This document shows, piece by piece, positions 1 through 9,573 of a stretch of 64,000 bases of DNA (positions are counted from its first letter, which is position 1; the number at the start of each line of letters is the position of its first letter). Where the stretch lies: positions 1-64,000 of the forward strand of contig JAIUPO010000007.1 of the NCBI GenBank assembly GCA_020160805.1, in the 5' to 3' direction. This DNA comes from Actinomycetota bacterium. Its GTDB lineage: Bacteria; Actinomycetota; Actinomycetes; Actinomycetales; Dermatophilaceae. Made by a program: the position numbers and the translations under genes. The notes below the pieces were generated by a model. It made no database searches and was not told the DNA's origin. It worked only from the letters and a program-made list of their open reading frames with translations.

Positions 1-585
1 ACTCCAGGACTTACCGCTACGCGCGGGCCGCGGAGCACCGAGACACCCGCCCGGATCCCGGGACACGGCATACTCCCGGCCGCGCTCGCCAGGCGCCTGC
101 TGCTCCACGGCTGCGAACCACCCGACCCAGTGAAAACCGCGTCACCCCAACACGACTCGCCACCGCCGACCCCCACCCGGGGCGGCACTGGACTATCTGA
201 ACCGGCGCACGTCTTTTTGACCAGGGTCTTTACCAGCCCCGACGGCCGCGACCTCCTCGCGCTCGACGCCATCGCCCGGCTCTTCCCACCCCGACTCCGC
301 GCCGCCCTGATCCTGCGCGACGACACCTGCCGCACGCCATACTGCGACGCCACCATCCGCCACGCCGACCACATCCGATCAGCGGCCGACGGCGGACCCA
401 CCTCACTGCACAACGGACAAGGACTCTGCGCCCGCTGCAACTACACCAAAGAACTCGATGGCTTCACCACCCGGATGCTTGAGCCGCAGCAAGAGCACGG
501 AGCCGGCCCGCATACCCATGCCACCGAGGTCACCACCCCCACCGGCCACACATACCTCTCCGTCGCACCCCCGCTCCTGGACTAA
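1..585 (+). CDS. DUF222/HNH endonuclease, 3' part only
   Basis: The reading frame is open from base 1 to the TAA at 583-585, so the start codon lies outside the window and the GTG at 130 is internal. The visible part has the end of a DUF222-like region ([14 protein letters not shown]), then the HNH nuclease domain. Its pieces are [11 protein letters not shown], the His-Asp-His triad in IRHADHI, the Asn in LHNGQGLC, and two CxxC pairs expected to bind a structural zinc. Actinobacterial genomes carry many copies of this family (often called 13E12-like or DUF222 proteins). Their biological role is unclear, and mobile-element or homing activity is often supposed. The C-terminal tail after the zinc motif is ordinary. 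The gene is separated from clpX by about 215 bases. Confidence 0.85.
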   Translation, partial: TPGLTATRGPRSTETPARIPGHGILPAALARRLLLHGCEPPDPVKTASPQHDSPPPTPTRGGTGLSEPAHVFLTRVFTSPDGRDLLALDAIARLFPPRLRAALILRDDTCRTPYCDATIRHADHIRSAADGGPTSLHNGQGLCARCNYTKELDGFTTRMLEPQQEHGAGPHTHATEVTTPTGHTYLSVAPPLLD

Positions 586-800
586 GCCGCCGACCTGGCC
601 GGACCGCAGGGCGCACGGCATACGCCGACCCATCAACGACTGATTCGGCTGTCAGCGGAACCGCCGCCGCGGGGGCGACATGTCCGGTTCAATGGTCGTA
701 TCCGGGAGTGCCGGCAGGTAGCGTCACCACCAGAGGCGCCCGGCCGACAGCGGGTCGGCGCCGCAGCACCAAGTCAGCCACGAAGGGACGAGGCAGTCAG

Positions 801-2087
801 ATGGCACGCGTAGGCGAGAGCAGCGATCTGTTGAAGTGTTCCTTCTGCGGCAAGAGCCAAAAGCAGGTCAAGAAGCTCATCGCCGGGCCAGGGGTCTACA
901 TCTGCGACGAGTGCATCGATCTGTGCAACGAGATCATCGAGGAAGAGCTGGCCGAGTCCAGCGACCTCGGTTTCGATGAGCTGCCCAAGCCGAAGGAAAT
1001 CTTCGACTTCCTGCAGACCTACATCATCGGCCAGGAGACCGCCAAGAAGGCGCTCGCGGTCGCGGTCTACAACCATTACAAGCGCATCCAGGCCGGCGAG
1101 GCCGGTGGCCGGCGCGATGCCGAGCACGTCGAGATCGCCAAGTCCAACATTCTGCTCATCGGCCCGACCGGCTGCGGCAAGACCTACCTCGCGCAGACCC
1201 TCGCCAAGATGCTCAACGTCCCCTTCGCGATCGCCGATGCCACCGCGCTGACCGAGGCGGGCTATGTCGGCGAGGACGTCGAGAACATCCTGCTCAAGCT
1301 GATCCAGGCCGCCGACTATGACGTCAAGAAGGCCGAGACCGGGATCATCTATATCGACGAGATCGACAAGATCGCCCGCAAGTCCGAGAACCCCTCGATC
1401 ACCCGCGATGTCTCCGGCGAGGGTGTGCAGCAGGCGCTGCTGAAGATCCTCGAAGGCACGACCGCGAGCGTCCCGCCGCAGGGCGGCCGCAAGCACCCGC
1501 ACCAAGAGTTCATTCAGATCGACACGACGAATGTGCTCTTCATCGTCGGCGGCGCCTTCGCCGGCCTCGAGAAACTCATCGAGTCGCGCAATGGCAAGAA
1601 GGGCCTCGGCTTCGGCTCCGAGCTGCACACGCCGAAGGACCTCGCCGAGTCGATCAGCGAGGTCATGCCCGAAGACCTGATGAAGTTCGGGCTCATCCCC
1701 GAGTTCATCGGCCGCCTGCCGGTCATCACCACGGTCAGCCCGCTCGATGGCGACGCACTCGTGCGCATCCTGTCCGAGCCGCGCAACGCCCTGGTCAAGC
1801 AGTACGCCAAGATGTTCGAGCTCGACGGCGTGGAGTTGGAGTTAACCCCTGAAGCCCTCGACGCGATCGCCGAGCAGGCCCTCAAGCGCGGCACGGGCGC
1901 CCGCGGCCTGCGGGCGATCATGGAAGAAGTCCTCATGCCGGTGATGTTCGATGTGCCGAGCGATGACGACATCGCCCGCGTCGTGGTCAGCCGCGAGACC
2001 GTCCTCGACAATGTCCTGCCGACGATCGTGCGCCAAGCGCCCTCGCCGCAGCCGCGCAAGCGCGCCCCCCGCAAGCGCTCGGCCTGA
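801..2087 (+). CDS. clpX: ATP-dependent Clp protease ATP-binding subunit ClpX
   Basis: AAA+ unfoldase that recognises substrates and feeds them to the ClpP peptidase in the cytoplasm. The 428 residues match the usual ClpX length. The N-terminal zinc-binding domain has Cys13, Cys16, Cys35 and Cys38. Walker A is GPTGCGKT at residues 121-128, Walker B is IIYIDEID, and the pore-loop and sensor regions look complete. The C-terminus ends in a short basic, proline-rich tail. I chose the ATG at 801 because it starts the conserved [12 protein letters not shown] segment and has an ACGAGG ribosome site about 10 nt upstream. A longer open frame back to 708 has no family support. No clpP is in the window, although clpP usually precedes clpX, so here the two are apparently separated by the HNH gene or more. 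Confidence 0.97.
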   Translation: MARVGESSDLLKCSFCGKSQKQVKKLIAGPGVYICDECIDLCNEIIEEELAESSDLGFDELPKPKEIFDFLQTYIIGQETAKKALAVAVYNHYKRIQAGEAGGRRDAEHVEIAKSNILLIGPTGCGKTYLAQTLAKMLNVPFAIADATALTEAGYVGEDVENILLKLIQAADYDVKKAETGIIYIDEIDKIARKSENPSITRDVSGEGVQQALLKILEGTTASVPPQGGRKHPHQEFIQIDTTNVLFIVGGAFAGLEKLIESRNGKKGLGFGSELHTPKDLAESISEVMPEDLMKFGLIPEFIGRLPVITTVSPLDGDALVRILSEPRNALVKQYAKMFELDGVELELTPEALDAIAEQALKRGTGARGLRAIMEEVLMPVMFDVPSDDDIARVVVSRETVLDNVLPTIVRQAPSPQPRKRAPRKRSA

Positions 2088-2118
2088 CCGACGCCAGCGG
2101 CGAGGAGGAGAAGGCGGC

Positions 2119-2790
2119 GTGCCCACGGCATACCGGCTGCACAGCGGCGACCAGGCGCCCAAGCAGCAGAGCCAGGTGACCTGCGGCTCCGCCTGCCTGA
2201 CCGTCGCCCGGATGCTCGTCGACCCGCTCTTCGCGCGGTGGGTGCTCACCGGCGAAGGCCCCCGCCCGGGCGTCAGCGACGGCCCGACGCTCGCGCTCCG
2301 CTTCGCCGCTTATGAGCGGATCGTGCACACCCGCACTAATGGGCTGTATGCCGGCGGCGGTCGCCTCAACCTGCCCTGGCCCCGATTCTTCGGCACCCCG
2401 CCGTGGGGGGCGAAGAAGGAACTGGAGTTCGGTGCGGCGCGCCGGGGGACGGCATACGACATCGAGGTCCTGCGCCATCTCGACACCGACGGGCTGGGGG
2501 AGCACTTCGATCGGCTGCTGCGACTGGTTTCCGACGGCGAGCCGGGGCTGCTGTATGTCGGTGACGCTAAGCTGCCGCGGCATGTTCTGCTGATCCTGCC
2601 GGACCGTGGTGACGGTAATCTGGAAATCTACGATCCGTATGCCGGGTCGGTGACTGAGCTGACCCGCGCCGCCTTCGTCGCCCGCCGGATCGCGATCGCC
2701 GGCTGGGATGTCCCGTGGTTCTGCGTCCAGCCGACCGGTCAGCTGCGCGAGCGCGTCTTCGACTGGCCCGCGGACGCCGTGCCGGCCTAG
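2119..2790 (+). CDS. Papain-fold cysteine peptidase-like protein (C39-like)
   Basis: A 223-residue cytoplasmic protein with no signal peptide, starting at GTG 2119 behind a strong GAGGAGGAGAAGG ribosome site. The N-terminal segment QQSQVTCGSACLTVARML matches the peptidase C39/C39_2 pattern (Gln, then Cys-Gly-x-x-Cys). That gives candidate catalytic Cys22 and oxyanion Gln16/17. A later His155 in PRHVLLIL and Asp172 in IYDPYAG sit where the His and Asp/Asn of papain-like enzymes are expected. C39-type domains cut leader peptides or act as non-catalytic domains, and no transporter or peptide substrate gene is nearby. It follows clpX after 31 nt, so it may be cotranscribed and take part in protein turnover. 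The active-site assignment is read from motifs only. Confidence 0.6.
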   Translation: MPTAYRLHSGDQAPKQQSQVTCGSACLTVARMLVDPLFARWVLTGEGPRPGVSDGPTLALRFAAYERIVHTRTNGLYAGGGRLNLPWPRFFGTPPWGAKKELEFGAARRGTAYDIEVLRHLDTDGLGEHFDRLLRLVSDGEPGLLYVGDAKLPRHVLLILPDRGDGNLEIYDPYAGSVTELTRAAFVARRIAIAGWDVPWFCVQPTGQLRERVFDWPADAVPA

Positions 2791-2796
2791 GGCGAC

Positions 2797-4692
2797 TCAC
2801 CCAAGCAGGCCGAAAACCCTTTGGTAGTGGGCTAATTCGCGGGTGTAGGCATCCTCGATCGTCGCGGCGGCGCGGAAGCCGTGGCCCTCGCCGGGGTAGA
2901 CGACCAACTCGACATCCTTGCCCGCGGCGAGCATGGCGTCGGCCATGCCCTGCGCCTGCGCGAGCGGCACGGCGAGGTCGTCAGTGCCCTGCAGGAGCAG
3001 CAGGTCGCCGTGCAGGTCCTCGATGTGATGGATGGGGGAGCGGTCCGCATACACCCCCGTCTCGTCGGGCCACGGCCCAATCAGGCCGAAGGTGTACTGC
3101 GACTCAAACTTGTGGTCGTCGGCGACAAGCGCGGCGAGATCACTGATGCCGTAGTAGCTGGTGCCGGCCGCGAAGACGGTGCTCGTCGTCAAGGCCCGCA
3201 TGACGGTGTAGCCGCCCGCGCTGCCGCCCCGAATGGCCAGGCGCGCGCCATCGACGCGGCCCTCCCGGGCCATCGCGGCAGCCCCGGTGACGCAGTCATC
3301 GATATCGACCACGCCCCACTGCTCGCGCAGACGCTCGCGATACTCGCGGCCGTAACCCGTCGAGCCGCCATAGTCGACATCGAGCACCGCGAAACCGCGA
3401 GTCGTCCAGAACTGAATCCCGGTCTGGAAGGATCGCTCGGCTTGTGCGGTCGGGCCACCGTGGACGAGGACGAGCAACGGTGGGGCCTGGTCGGCGGGCC
3501 CGGTCACCCGCGCGTTCGCCGGCGGATAGAAGTTGCCATATGCCGTCAGCCCCGCCCCATTTGTCCAACTGACCTTTTCTGCGCGCGAGACATCTGCGGG
3601 GTTGGGCGCTGTAGGGGATGAGGTGGCCAAAACATCGGTGCGCCCGGTTGCCAGGTCGATCGTGACGATGTCGGGGAGTCGGTCGGCCGAGCCACGCTCC
3701 AGGGCAATGCGCGCGCCCGTGGCGCAGACCTGGTTTGTCCCCGTCGCCCCGAGAGCGAGCTGCGTGCGCGCACCGCGGTGATCCACCACCATCAAGCCCT
3801 GGCCCGACGGATCGCGCAGCACCGCTCGGCCGTCAGCCAGCATCGCGATATCGCGCTTGCCAAGCACCCACTGCGGGGAGGCTAGGTCGGCGGCGACGTC
3901 GAGGACCTGCCGCACGACGCCCTCGTCCCAGACCCACGGATTCCACCAGTTCGTCTCATCGCTGAAGAACCAGAGTCGCCCGTCGGCGTCATAGATCGGC
4001 TGGGACACCGAAACGTCCGGCCCGCCGGTGACGATCTGCTCATCGGTGCAGCCCGACTCGGTTAGCCGGGCCTGGCGCAGCACGGTGGAGTCCCACGGCA
4101 TATTCGGGTGATCCCACGAAATCCACGCGATCCGGCTGCCGTCATCGGACACCGCCGGGCGGGACACAAAGTCCGTCCCGGTCGCGAGCACCTGCCCGAA
4201 GTCGGGATTCTCCCCGCGAATATCTAAGCGCACCAACTCATTACGCGGCTCCCCGCCTAAGCGGTGGTCCTCGCGCACGGCATACACATGATCGCCCTGG
4301 AGGACCAGCCCACCGAAGCGCACCGCCCCCTCCGGGGTGATCGCGACCGGCTCGGACGATCCCGGGTCGAGCCGTCGCAACCGTCCGTCGGCGAAGTCGC
4401 TGAAGACGACGAGGCCGTCGCGGACGGCATACGGCCCGCCGCCATATTCATGGACGCGGGAGCGGACATTCCACGGTGCAGGGGTGACATCGACCGTGGC
4501 GCCGGTCGCCCCGTCATGGCGCACCAGCACACAGCGACCGCCCTCCCAGGGTCGACCCTCGATCCAGTAGGTATCCGCGCCGTCGACGGCGACGTCGTCC
4601 AGTCGCGCCTCCGAGGCGGTCAGGCTCGCCGTCGTGATCGGCGACGGCCAGGTGCCGAAGGGCAACTCGCTCGGCGACGGCGCGGCTGTCAT
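2797..4692 (-). CDS. S9 family prolyl oligopeptidase-like serine peptidase
   Basis: A 631-residue two-domain enzyme. The N-terminal part looks like a beta-propeller with many GG/W/DG turns. The C-terminal alpha/beta-hydrolase domain carries the catalytic triad Ser491 in GGSAGGY, Asp572 in GTDDLAVP and His604 in GEGHGF. Members cleave short peptides or acyl-peptides (dipeptidyl/acylaminoacyl peptidase group). No signal peptide is seen, so the protein is probably cytoplasmic. The ATG at 4692 overlaps the TGA of the upstream GH19 gene (ATGA), which indicates translational coupling and rules out the longer open frame. It converges with the C39-like gene, leaving only 6 bases between stops. The exact substrate cannot be told from sequence. 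Confidence 0.9.
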   Translation of the reverse strand: MTAAPSPSELPFGTWPSPITTASLTASEARLDDVAVDGADTYWIEGRPWEGGRCVLVRHDGATGATVDVTPAPWNVRSRVHEYGGGPYAVRDGLVVFSDFADGRLRRLDPGSSEPVAITPEGAVRFGGLVLQGDHVYAVREDHRLGGEPRNELVRLDIRGENPDFGQVLATGTDFVSRPAVSDDGSRIAWISWDHPNMPWDSTVLRQARLTESGCTDEQIVTGGPDVSVSQPIYDADGRLWFFSDETNWWNPWVWDEGVVRQVLDVAADLASPQWVLGKRDIAMLADGRAVLRDPSGQGLMVVDHRGARTQLALGATGTNQVCATGARIALERGSADRLPDIVTIDLATGRTDVLATSSPTAPNPADVSRAEKVSWTNGAGLTAYGNFYPPANARVTGPADQAPPLLVLVHGGPTAQAERSFQTGIQFWTTRGFAVLDVDYGGSTGYGREYRERLREQWGVVDIDDCVTGAAAMAREGRVDGARLAIRGGSAGGYTVMRALTTSTVFAAGTSYYGISDLAALVADDHKFESQYTFGLIGPWPDETGVYADRSPIHHIEDLHGDLLLLQGTDDLAVPLAQAQGMADAMLAAGKDVELVVYPGEGHGFRAAATIEDAYTRELAHYQRVFGLLG

Positions 4693-6128
4693 GACGCCGA
4701 GCGCTCCGGGTGGGCGTACCACTCGCGGTCGCCGGGGGCCGGGAGGCGGGCGGGATAGCAGATGGTGTTGGAGGGGTAGGCGCCGGTGAAGAATTTGTAG
4801 GCGGACTTGAACCGCTCACAGCGCTTGGTGGCCTCCTCGTAGTTCCATGCGAAGCCGATATTGCGGTTGACACCATTCATGTCGTGGTTGTCGGCATAGG
4901 TGTTGGTCGTCGTCCGCGCGACCGTCCAATACCACCGGGCGATCGGCGCGCTGTATTGGAGCGACTTGGCCAGATCGGGGCTCGACAGCAGGTTGACGCC
5001 GAAGTAGCTGCCCGCATCCTTGTAGTTGAAGTCATTCGTCAGCTGGATATAGCCACGCCCGCGGTAGGTGAAACTGCCGCCCTGGTCGGCGTTGTATCGC
5101 ATGGCCGATTCACTGACCAAGGTGGCCAGGAAGGCCGCCTTGCGCGCGGGATTGTTGACCTGGCCCTTGACCATCTCGGCCTGCAGCGAAGGCAGTCCGG
5201 CTTCGACGGTTGACCGCTCGCCGACCCAGCTCTGGCCGAACATCGTCACGAGATTGTCGTAGGTGATCCCACCGCTCGGGCACACCACATTGCGCGGGGC
5301 GGCGCTGATGAGCTTTTGGGTCCAGCCCGAGGTGTCGACGCTGCCGATAAGGCTGATGTCGGTTCCGACGCCGTCGGCGATATTGGCGTCCTTGCGGGTG
5401 GTCAGCGCCTCGGTGGCGGCGGTGCGCGAGAAGAACAGGCCGCCGCCGGCGGAGGCGAGGCCGCCCACACCGTCATACCCAGTGGAGGCCAGCGTGCTCT
5501 GGGTGATTCGACCCGCACCGGGGGTGTTGATGCCGATCAACTTTCCGGAGGTGGTCGTGCCCATGAGCCGGCTGCCCGCAACGCCGGTCAGGGTGGAGAC
5601 GAGAACGCCGGAGCCCATCCGGACCTTGTTGGCGATCTGGCCGCCGGTCGGCTTCTTGGCGAGCAGATCCCAGCGGAAGAGTTGGCCATTCGTGCCGAGA
5701 GTCGCGAAGAGGTGCCCGGCGCCATCGGTGGCCAGCTTGTCGTAGGTCCAACCGGTGTAGGCCATCGGCACTGGCGTGGCGAACTTCAACGTCTTGGTCT
5801 TGCTGGTGATATCGACCCGATAGAGCGCGCCCCCGGTCGTGGTGACGAGGAGGGTGTCGTGGCTCAGCGCGGCGAGCGAGCGCACTGGCCACGGCAGCTT
5901 CGCCCCCACGAGACCGCGGCCCTTGGTGTTGGTCGCCGCATTGATCGGGGCGTAGGTCAGTGTGCCGTCCCTCCGCACGCCATACACGTGCGCAGTTCCG
6001 GTGCACCCCGTGCTCGCCGCCGCCTGCTGTTTGAGAGGGGCGGCGGGCGTCGAAGTCGCCGCGGAACCGGCCATCGAGAGGCCGACGGCCACGGCCAGGG
6101 CAGAGCCGTAGAAGTGCACGGAGGGCAT
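4689..6128 (-). CDS. Secreted GH19 chitinase/lysozyme-like protein with N-terminal propeller-like region
   Basis: A 479-residue exported protein. Residues 1 to about 30 form a signal peptide ending near an alanine-rich site. Residues of about 40-300 contain repeated short beta motifs (VYGVRRDGTL, LYRVDI, LFRWDL, KLIGIN) resembling a tachylectin-type propeller, a likely glycan-binding module. The C-terminal about 170 residues are GH19-like: the catalytic Glu340 in LVSESAMR, and the family hallmark GRGYIQLTNDFNY. GH19 enzymes hydrolyse chitin or, in phage and bacterial lysins, peptidoglycan. The ATG at 6128 has GAAAGG 10 nt upstream. Its TGA overlaps the ATG of the S9 peptidase gene. The natural target could be the organism's own wall, another bacterium or chitin. 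Confidence 0.8.
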   Translation of the reverse strand: MPSVHFYGSALAVAVGLSMAGSAATSTPAAPLKQQAAASTGCTGTAHVYGVRRDGTLTYAPINAATNTKGRGLVGAKLPWPVRSLAALSHDTLLVTTTGGALYRVDITSKTKTLKFATPVPMAYTGWTYDKLATDGAGHLFATLGTNGQLFRWDLLAKKPTGGQIANKVRMGSGVLVSTLTGVAGSRLMGTTTSGKLIGINTPGAGRITQSTLASTGYDGVGGLASAGGGLFFSRTAATEALTTRKDANIADGVGTDISLIGSVDTSGWTQKLISAAPRNVVCPSGGITYDNLVTMFGQSWVGERSTVEAGLPSLQAEMVKGQVNNPARKAAFLATLVSESAMRYNADQGGSFTYRGRGYIQLTNDFNYKDAGSYFGVNLLSSPDLAKSLQYSAPIARWYWTVARTTTNTYADNHDMNGVNRNIGFAWNYEEATKRCERFKSAYKFFTGAYPSNTICYPARLPAPGDREWYAHPERSAS

Positions 6129-6183
6129 GGGTCGGCCTTTCGGGGGAGCCGGGGATCGGGCCCATTGTGCCCGACGGCGGTGA

Positions 6184-6711
6184 TCAGGCGGTATGCCGCC
6201 ACACCTGGACCGCTGCCACCCCGAGCGACAGGAGCGCGGCGAGCGAGAGCCAGGTGCTGCCCGGCAGGCGCGCGGAGAGCACCAGGGCACCGACGCCGGC
6301 GACCCCGGCCGTCGCCGCAGCGAGCAGGCCGAAATCGCGCGCCCAGGCGATGCGGGCCCGGTTCGGCACCACGGTGGCGGGCGGCCATACGCCGAGCGCG
6401 GACGCGCAGACGTGCGCCATGAGCAGCAATGGGGCAGCTGCGAAGGCCGGCAGCAGATCGGCTGCCCGCTCCGGGCGAGGCACCCAAACCAGCCACACAG
6501 TCAGCTGGCCGAGCGTTGCCATCAGCGGCGCGGCGCCGTCCGGGCGAGCGACGGCGACCAGGACGAGCACCCAGACCGAGGCGATGAGGGTCAACCATGC
6601 GTCATTCGGCACCAGCACGGTCACGCCGGCGTGCGCCACCAGAAAAAGCCCGATCAACACAAGCCGGGCAGACCCCTGACGCCGCAGGGGATTGAGCGCC
6701 CAGGCGATCAT
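6184..6711 (-). CDS. Integral membrane protein, last gene of the MoxR/DUF58 operon
   Basis: A 175-residue hydrophobic protein with about five predicted transmembrane helices (for example LVLIGLFLVAHAGVTVLV and LTLIASVWVLVLVAVA). No recognised domain or catalytic motif is visible. Its ATG at 6711 overlaps the TGA of the DUF58 gene (ATGA), so it is the fifth and last member of the operon that starts at 10238. Membrane proteins of unknown function are common in MoxR-DUF58 loci and may scaffold the complex. No specific function is claimed. Confidence 0.7.
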   Translation of the reverse strand: MIAWALNPLRRQGSARLVLIGLFLVAHAGVTVLVPNDAWLTLIASVWVLVLVAVARPDGAAPLMATLGQLTVWLVWVPRPERAADLLPAFAAAPLLLMAHVCASALGVWPPATVVPNRARIAWARDFGLLAAATAGVAGVGALVLSARLPGSTWLSLAALLSLGVAAVQVWRHTA

Positions 6712-8102
6712 CGGCGGGCCGCCCGTGGGGCGCGGGCCCGCCGCTGCAGTTGCCGCAGCACCTCATCCAGCGAGCCGTGTCGAACCCACGGCACCACCGG
6801 CACGCCGCTTCGCACCAACCGGTGGATCTCGCCGTCCCGCTCGAGCATCCGCAGCCGCCACGCCGTTCGGGTGATCGCGAGGTCGCGTCGGGTGCGCATC
6901 GGGGCGAGGGCGTCAAGATCGCGTTCGGTCAGTGCGAGCGGCTGGCGGGTGCTCGGCGGCAGTGTGTCGATCACCACGACGGTGGTGCCCCGCTGCCCAA
7001 GCCGCATCGCCTGCGCCAGTGCGGCCCGCGAGATGGCCGGCGTCAAGATCAGCACGACGGCGCCGGGCCGCACCTGTGCCATGGCAGTCGCCGTCGCCTC
7101 GTCGTCGGTGATCCCGAGGGTGCCCGGCCGGATGCGGGCCAGGTTGTCCTGGACTCGCCGAACCTGCGCCCGGCCGGCCCGGGGACGCAACGGCAACGCG
7201 CCCTTGGATCCCAGGATGAGCAGTCCGACGCGCTCGCCGGCGCGCAGGTAGTGCTCGGCGAGCGCGGTGGCTGCGCGCACTGAAGTGTCCAAACTGCTAC
7301 TGGCCGAACCGATCCCGTCGGCGAGGCCGATGTCATGAAAGGCGTCGACGATGATCGTGATGTGGGTGTCGAGGTCAGCATGGGTCGCGCTGACCTGCAA
7401 CTCGCCCGAGCGCGTGGAGCGGCGCCAGTTGATCCGCGAGAGCCGGTCGCCGGGGCCGTAGGCCCGCATGGCCGCGAAATCGCTGCCCTCGCCGCGCGCT
7501 AGACCACGGTTGAGCCCGACGACGCCGTCGGGGTGCGGCATGCCGGCGCGCGCCCGGAAGCCGTCCTTGTCCGGCAGCACGACCAGCGGAGTCGGCCGGA
7601 TCTGTCCCGGCGTCCACCGAAAGGCACCGAGCACCGTGGTCGCCGAGAGCACGGCCGCCCCGGTGTCGTAGAGCCCCCAGCGACGGGCGCGACGGGTCGT
7701 CGAGACCCGCACCGAAGCCGTATGCCGTTGCCCCGCCCCGAGCGTGAGCGCCGCGATCTCGCCGGCGGGCGAGTCCGCGACGACAAAGGGTGTCGGTGCC
7801 AGCACGGCGACAACATCGCGCGCACCCGGGGGCACCCGCAGATCTGCCTGCCAGGTCACAAGATCGCCCTCGGTCACGACGGAAGGCGTCAACGTCATCC
7901 GCGCGGTGGGCGCCTCCGCGGGTCGAGTGCGCGCCGCCCAGGCTGCCGCGACGACAAAGGGCGCAGCCAGGACGATCAGGTCGAGCCGCCGGTTCAGCAC
8001 CCCGATGAGCAGGGCCAGGGCGCCAAAGGTCACGGCTCTGACCTGAGCCGCGGTGGGGCGCCAGTCGGCCTGGCCGTCGGCGGTGTCGCCGGGAGTCGTC
8101 AC
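6708..8102 (-). CDS. DUF58 domain protein with N-terminal membrane helices
   Basis: A 464-residue protein. Two hydrophobic helices near residues 25-60 are followed by a beta-rich region and then the DUF58 signature: GEGSDFAAMRAYGPGDRL and RINWRRSTRSGEL. After it comes a von Willebrand A-like fold with ITIIVDAF. DUF58 proteins are partners of MoxR ATPases; the pair is thought to act like a chaperone that inserts metal ions or assembles protein complexes at the membrane. The start ATG (8102) overlaps the moxR stop (4-nt ATGA), and the stop overlaps the next start in the same way, so stoichiometric coupled translation is likely. Confidence 0.9.
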   Translation of the reverse strand: MTTPGDTADGQADWRPTAAQVRAVTFGALALLIGVLNRRLDLIVLAAPFVVAAAWAARTRPAEAPTARMTLTPSVVTEGDLVTWQADLRVPPGARDVVAVLAPTPFVVADSPAGEIAALTLGAGQRHTASVRVSTTRRARRWGLYDTGAAVLSATTVLGAFRWTPGQIRPTPLVVLPDKDGFRARAGMPHPDGVVGLNRGLARGEGSDFAAMRAYGPGDRLSRINWRRSTRSGELQVSATHADLDTHITIIVDAFHDIGLADGIGSASSSLDTSVRAATALAEHYLRAGERVGLLILGSKGALPLRPRAGRAQVRRVQDNLARIRPGTLGITDDEATATAMAQVRPGAVVLILTPAISRAALAQAMRLGQRGTTVVVIDTLPPSTRQPLALTERDLDALAPMRTRRDLAITRTAWRLRMLERDGEIHRLVRSGVPVVPWVRHGSLDEVLRQLQRRARAPRAARR

Positions 8103-9055
8103 GTGCGGCCGCTGGTCGGTGTCGAGACCGAGGTCAGGATGTCGTCGATGACGGAGGCCGCCGTCACATCACTGGCCCACAGTTCGGGGCGCAGCGTGAC
8201 GCGATGTTCCAGGACCGGCCGCGCGACCTTCTTGACGTCCTCGGGGGTGACGTAGTCGCGGGCGGAGATCACGGCATACGCCCGGGCACACAGGAGCAGC
8301 GCGAGCGAGCCGCGCGGAGACGAGCCGACGAGGACGTGCGCGTGTTGCCGGGTGGCGCGCGCGAGACGGACGCAATATTGCCCGACGGTGTCGTCGACGC
8401 GGACGGTCTCGACCGCCTGTTGCATGGCGAGCAATCCGGCCGGATCGGTGACGGCTTCCAGACTGTGGTCCTCGGTCCGTCGGCCCATGCGATCAGTCAG
8501 CACCTGCCACTCCTCGGTGGCGCTCGGATAGCCGAAACCCAGGCGCATCAGGAAGCGGTCGAGTTGGGCTTCCGGCAGCGGATAGGTGCCTTCATATTCG
8601 ATGGGATTCGCGGTGGCGAGCACGTGAAAAGGCTTGGGCAGCAGGAATGTTCGTCCCTCGACGGTCACCTGATGCTCCTGCATCGCCTCGAGCAATGCGG
8701 CCTGGGTTTTCGGCGGAGTGCGGTTGATTTCGTCGGCGAGCAGGAGCCCGGTGAAGAGCGGGCCTTCGCGGAACTCGAAGGTCGACGTGCGCTGATCGAA
8801 GATGAAGGAGCCGGTCAGGTCGGCGGGCAGGAGGTCCGGCGTGAACTGGGCGCGGGTGAAGTCGAGGCCCAGGGCCGTGGCGAGTGAGCGGGCGGCGAGG
8901 GTCTTGCCGAGCCCCGGGAAGTCTTCGAGCAGGACATGCCCGCCGGCGAGCACGCCGGCCAGGAGCAGGGTCAGCGACTCCCGCTTCCCGATGACGGCCT
9001 TCTCGACTTCGTCGAGGATGGCGGCCGCCCGGGCTGATGTCTCGTGCAGATCCAT
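8099..9055 (-). CDS. MoxR-type AAA+ ATPase
   Basis: A 318-residue cytoplasmic AAA+ ATPase of the MoxR branch. Walker A lies in EDFPGLGKT, Walker B in LLADEINRTPP (the ADEINR form typical of MoxR), and sensor 1 in LATANPIEYEG. It also has the conserved GSSPRGSLALL segment. MoxR proteins act with DUF58/VWA partners, here the next gene, in chaperone-like maturation. Its ATG (9055) overlaps the TAA of the preceding membrane-protein gene (TAATG). The substrate is not evident. Confidence 0.93.
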   Translation of the reverse strand: MDLHETSARAAAILDEVEKAVIGKRESLTLLLAGVLAGGHVLLEDFPGLGKTLAARSLATALGLDFTRAQFTPDLLPADLTGSFIFDQRTSTFEFREGPLFTGLLLADEINRTPPKTQAALLEAMQEHQVTVEGRTFLLPKPFHVLATANPIEYEGTYPLPEAQLDRFLMRLGFGYPSATEEWQVLTDRMGRRTEDHSLEAVTDPAGLLAMQQAVETVRVDDTVGQYCVRLARATRQHAHVLVGSSPRGSLALLLCARAYAVISARDYVTPEDVKKVARPVLEHRVTLRPELWASDVTAASVIDDILTSVSTPTSGRT

Positions 9056-9573
9056 TAGATCCTCTCGATGCGTTGCAGATAGCGGTCGATGTCGTGGGCC
9101 GAGCGGCGCGCGGACCCCACCGGTGCCTGGAGATATGTCAGCAGCTCGGGTCCGAGGAGGGCCTGGGCTTCCTCGGTGGGACGGTCCGGGTTCAGCCCGC
9201 GCCGTCGCAGCCAGTCGGCGACGACGGTGCGCAGCAGCCGCTGCAGGGACTCGACATCGGCGGGTGTCTCGCCACTGAGGGCGGCGCGCAGGAGGGCCAC
9301 GCGCGAGTCGCGGCCGCGCTGTCGCCGAGGCAGGTCCTGATAGGTGCTCCAGCTATGTCGATGCCCCGCTGGAATGGCCCGGATCACGAGCCATAGCAGG
9401 ACCCAGGAGGCGATCAGGATCGCCGCGAGCAGCAGGAAGTTCGGGGCCGGTGAGAAGGAGTACCACGCGATGGCCATGACGAAGAGACCGAGGGGGAGCA
9501 GGCCCATGACGAGCGCCGGCGAGATGAGCGGCAGACCGGGGCCGGATGGCCAGGTCGGGATGCGCCGCGTCAT
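9055..9573 (-). CDS. Membrane protein of the MoxR operon, unknown function
   Basis: A 172-residue protein with two hydrophobic helices in the first 65 residues (LVMGLLPLGLFVMAIAWY and FLLLAAILIASWVLLWLVI). A charged cytoplasmic C-terminal half is rich in Arg and Leu and may be helical. No known motif is visible. The start overlaps the stop of the DUF4129-like gene (ATGA), and its stop overlaps the moxR start. Position and topology suggest it anchors or regulates the MoxR-DUF58 machinery; this is inference only. Confidence 0.7.
   Translation of the reverse strand: MTRRIPTWPSGPGLPLISPALVMGLLPLGLFVMAIAWYSFSPAPNFLLLAAILIASWVLLWLVIRAIPAGHRHSWSTYQDLPRRQRGRDSRVALLRAALSGETPADVESLQRLLRTVVADWLRRRGLNPDRPTEEAQALLGPELLTYLQAPVGSARRSAHDIDRYLQRIERI

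Noticed and set aside
774..1628. 284-codon minus-strand frame opposite clpX
   Set aside because: Shadow of clpX, with low-complexity Leu/Gly/Asp composition typical of reverse frames in this DNA.
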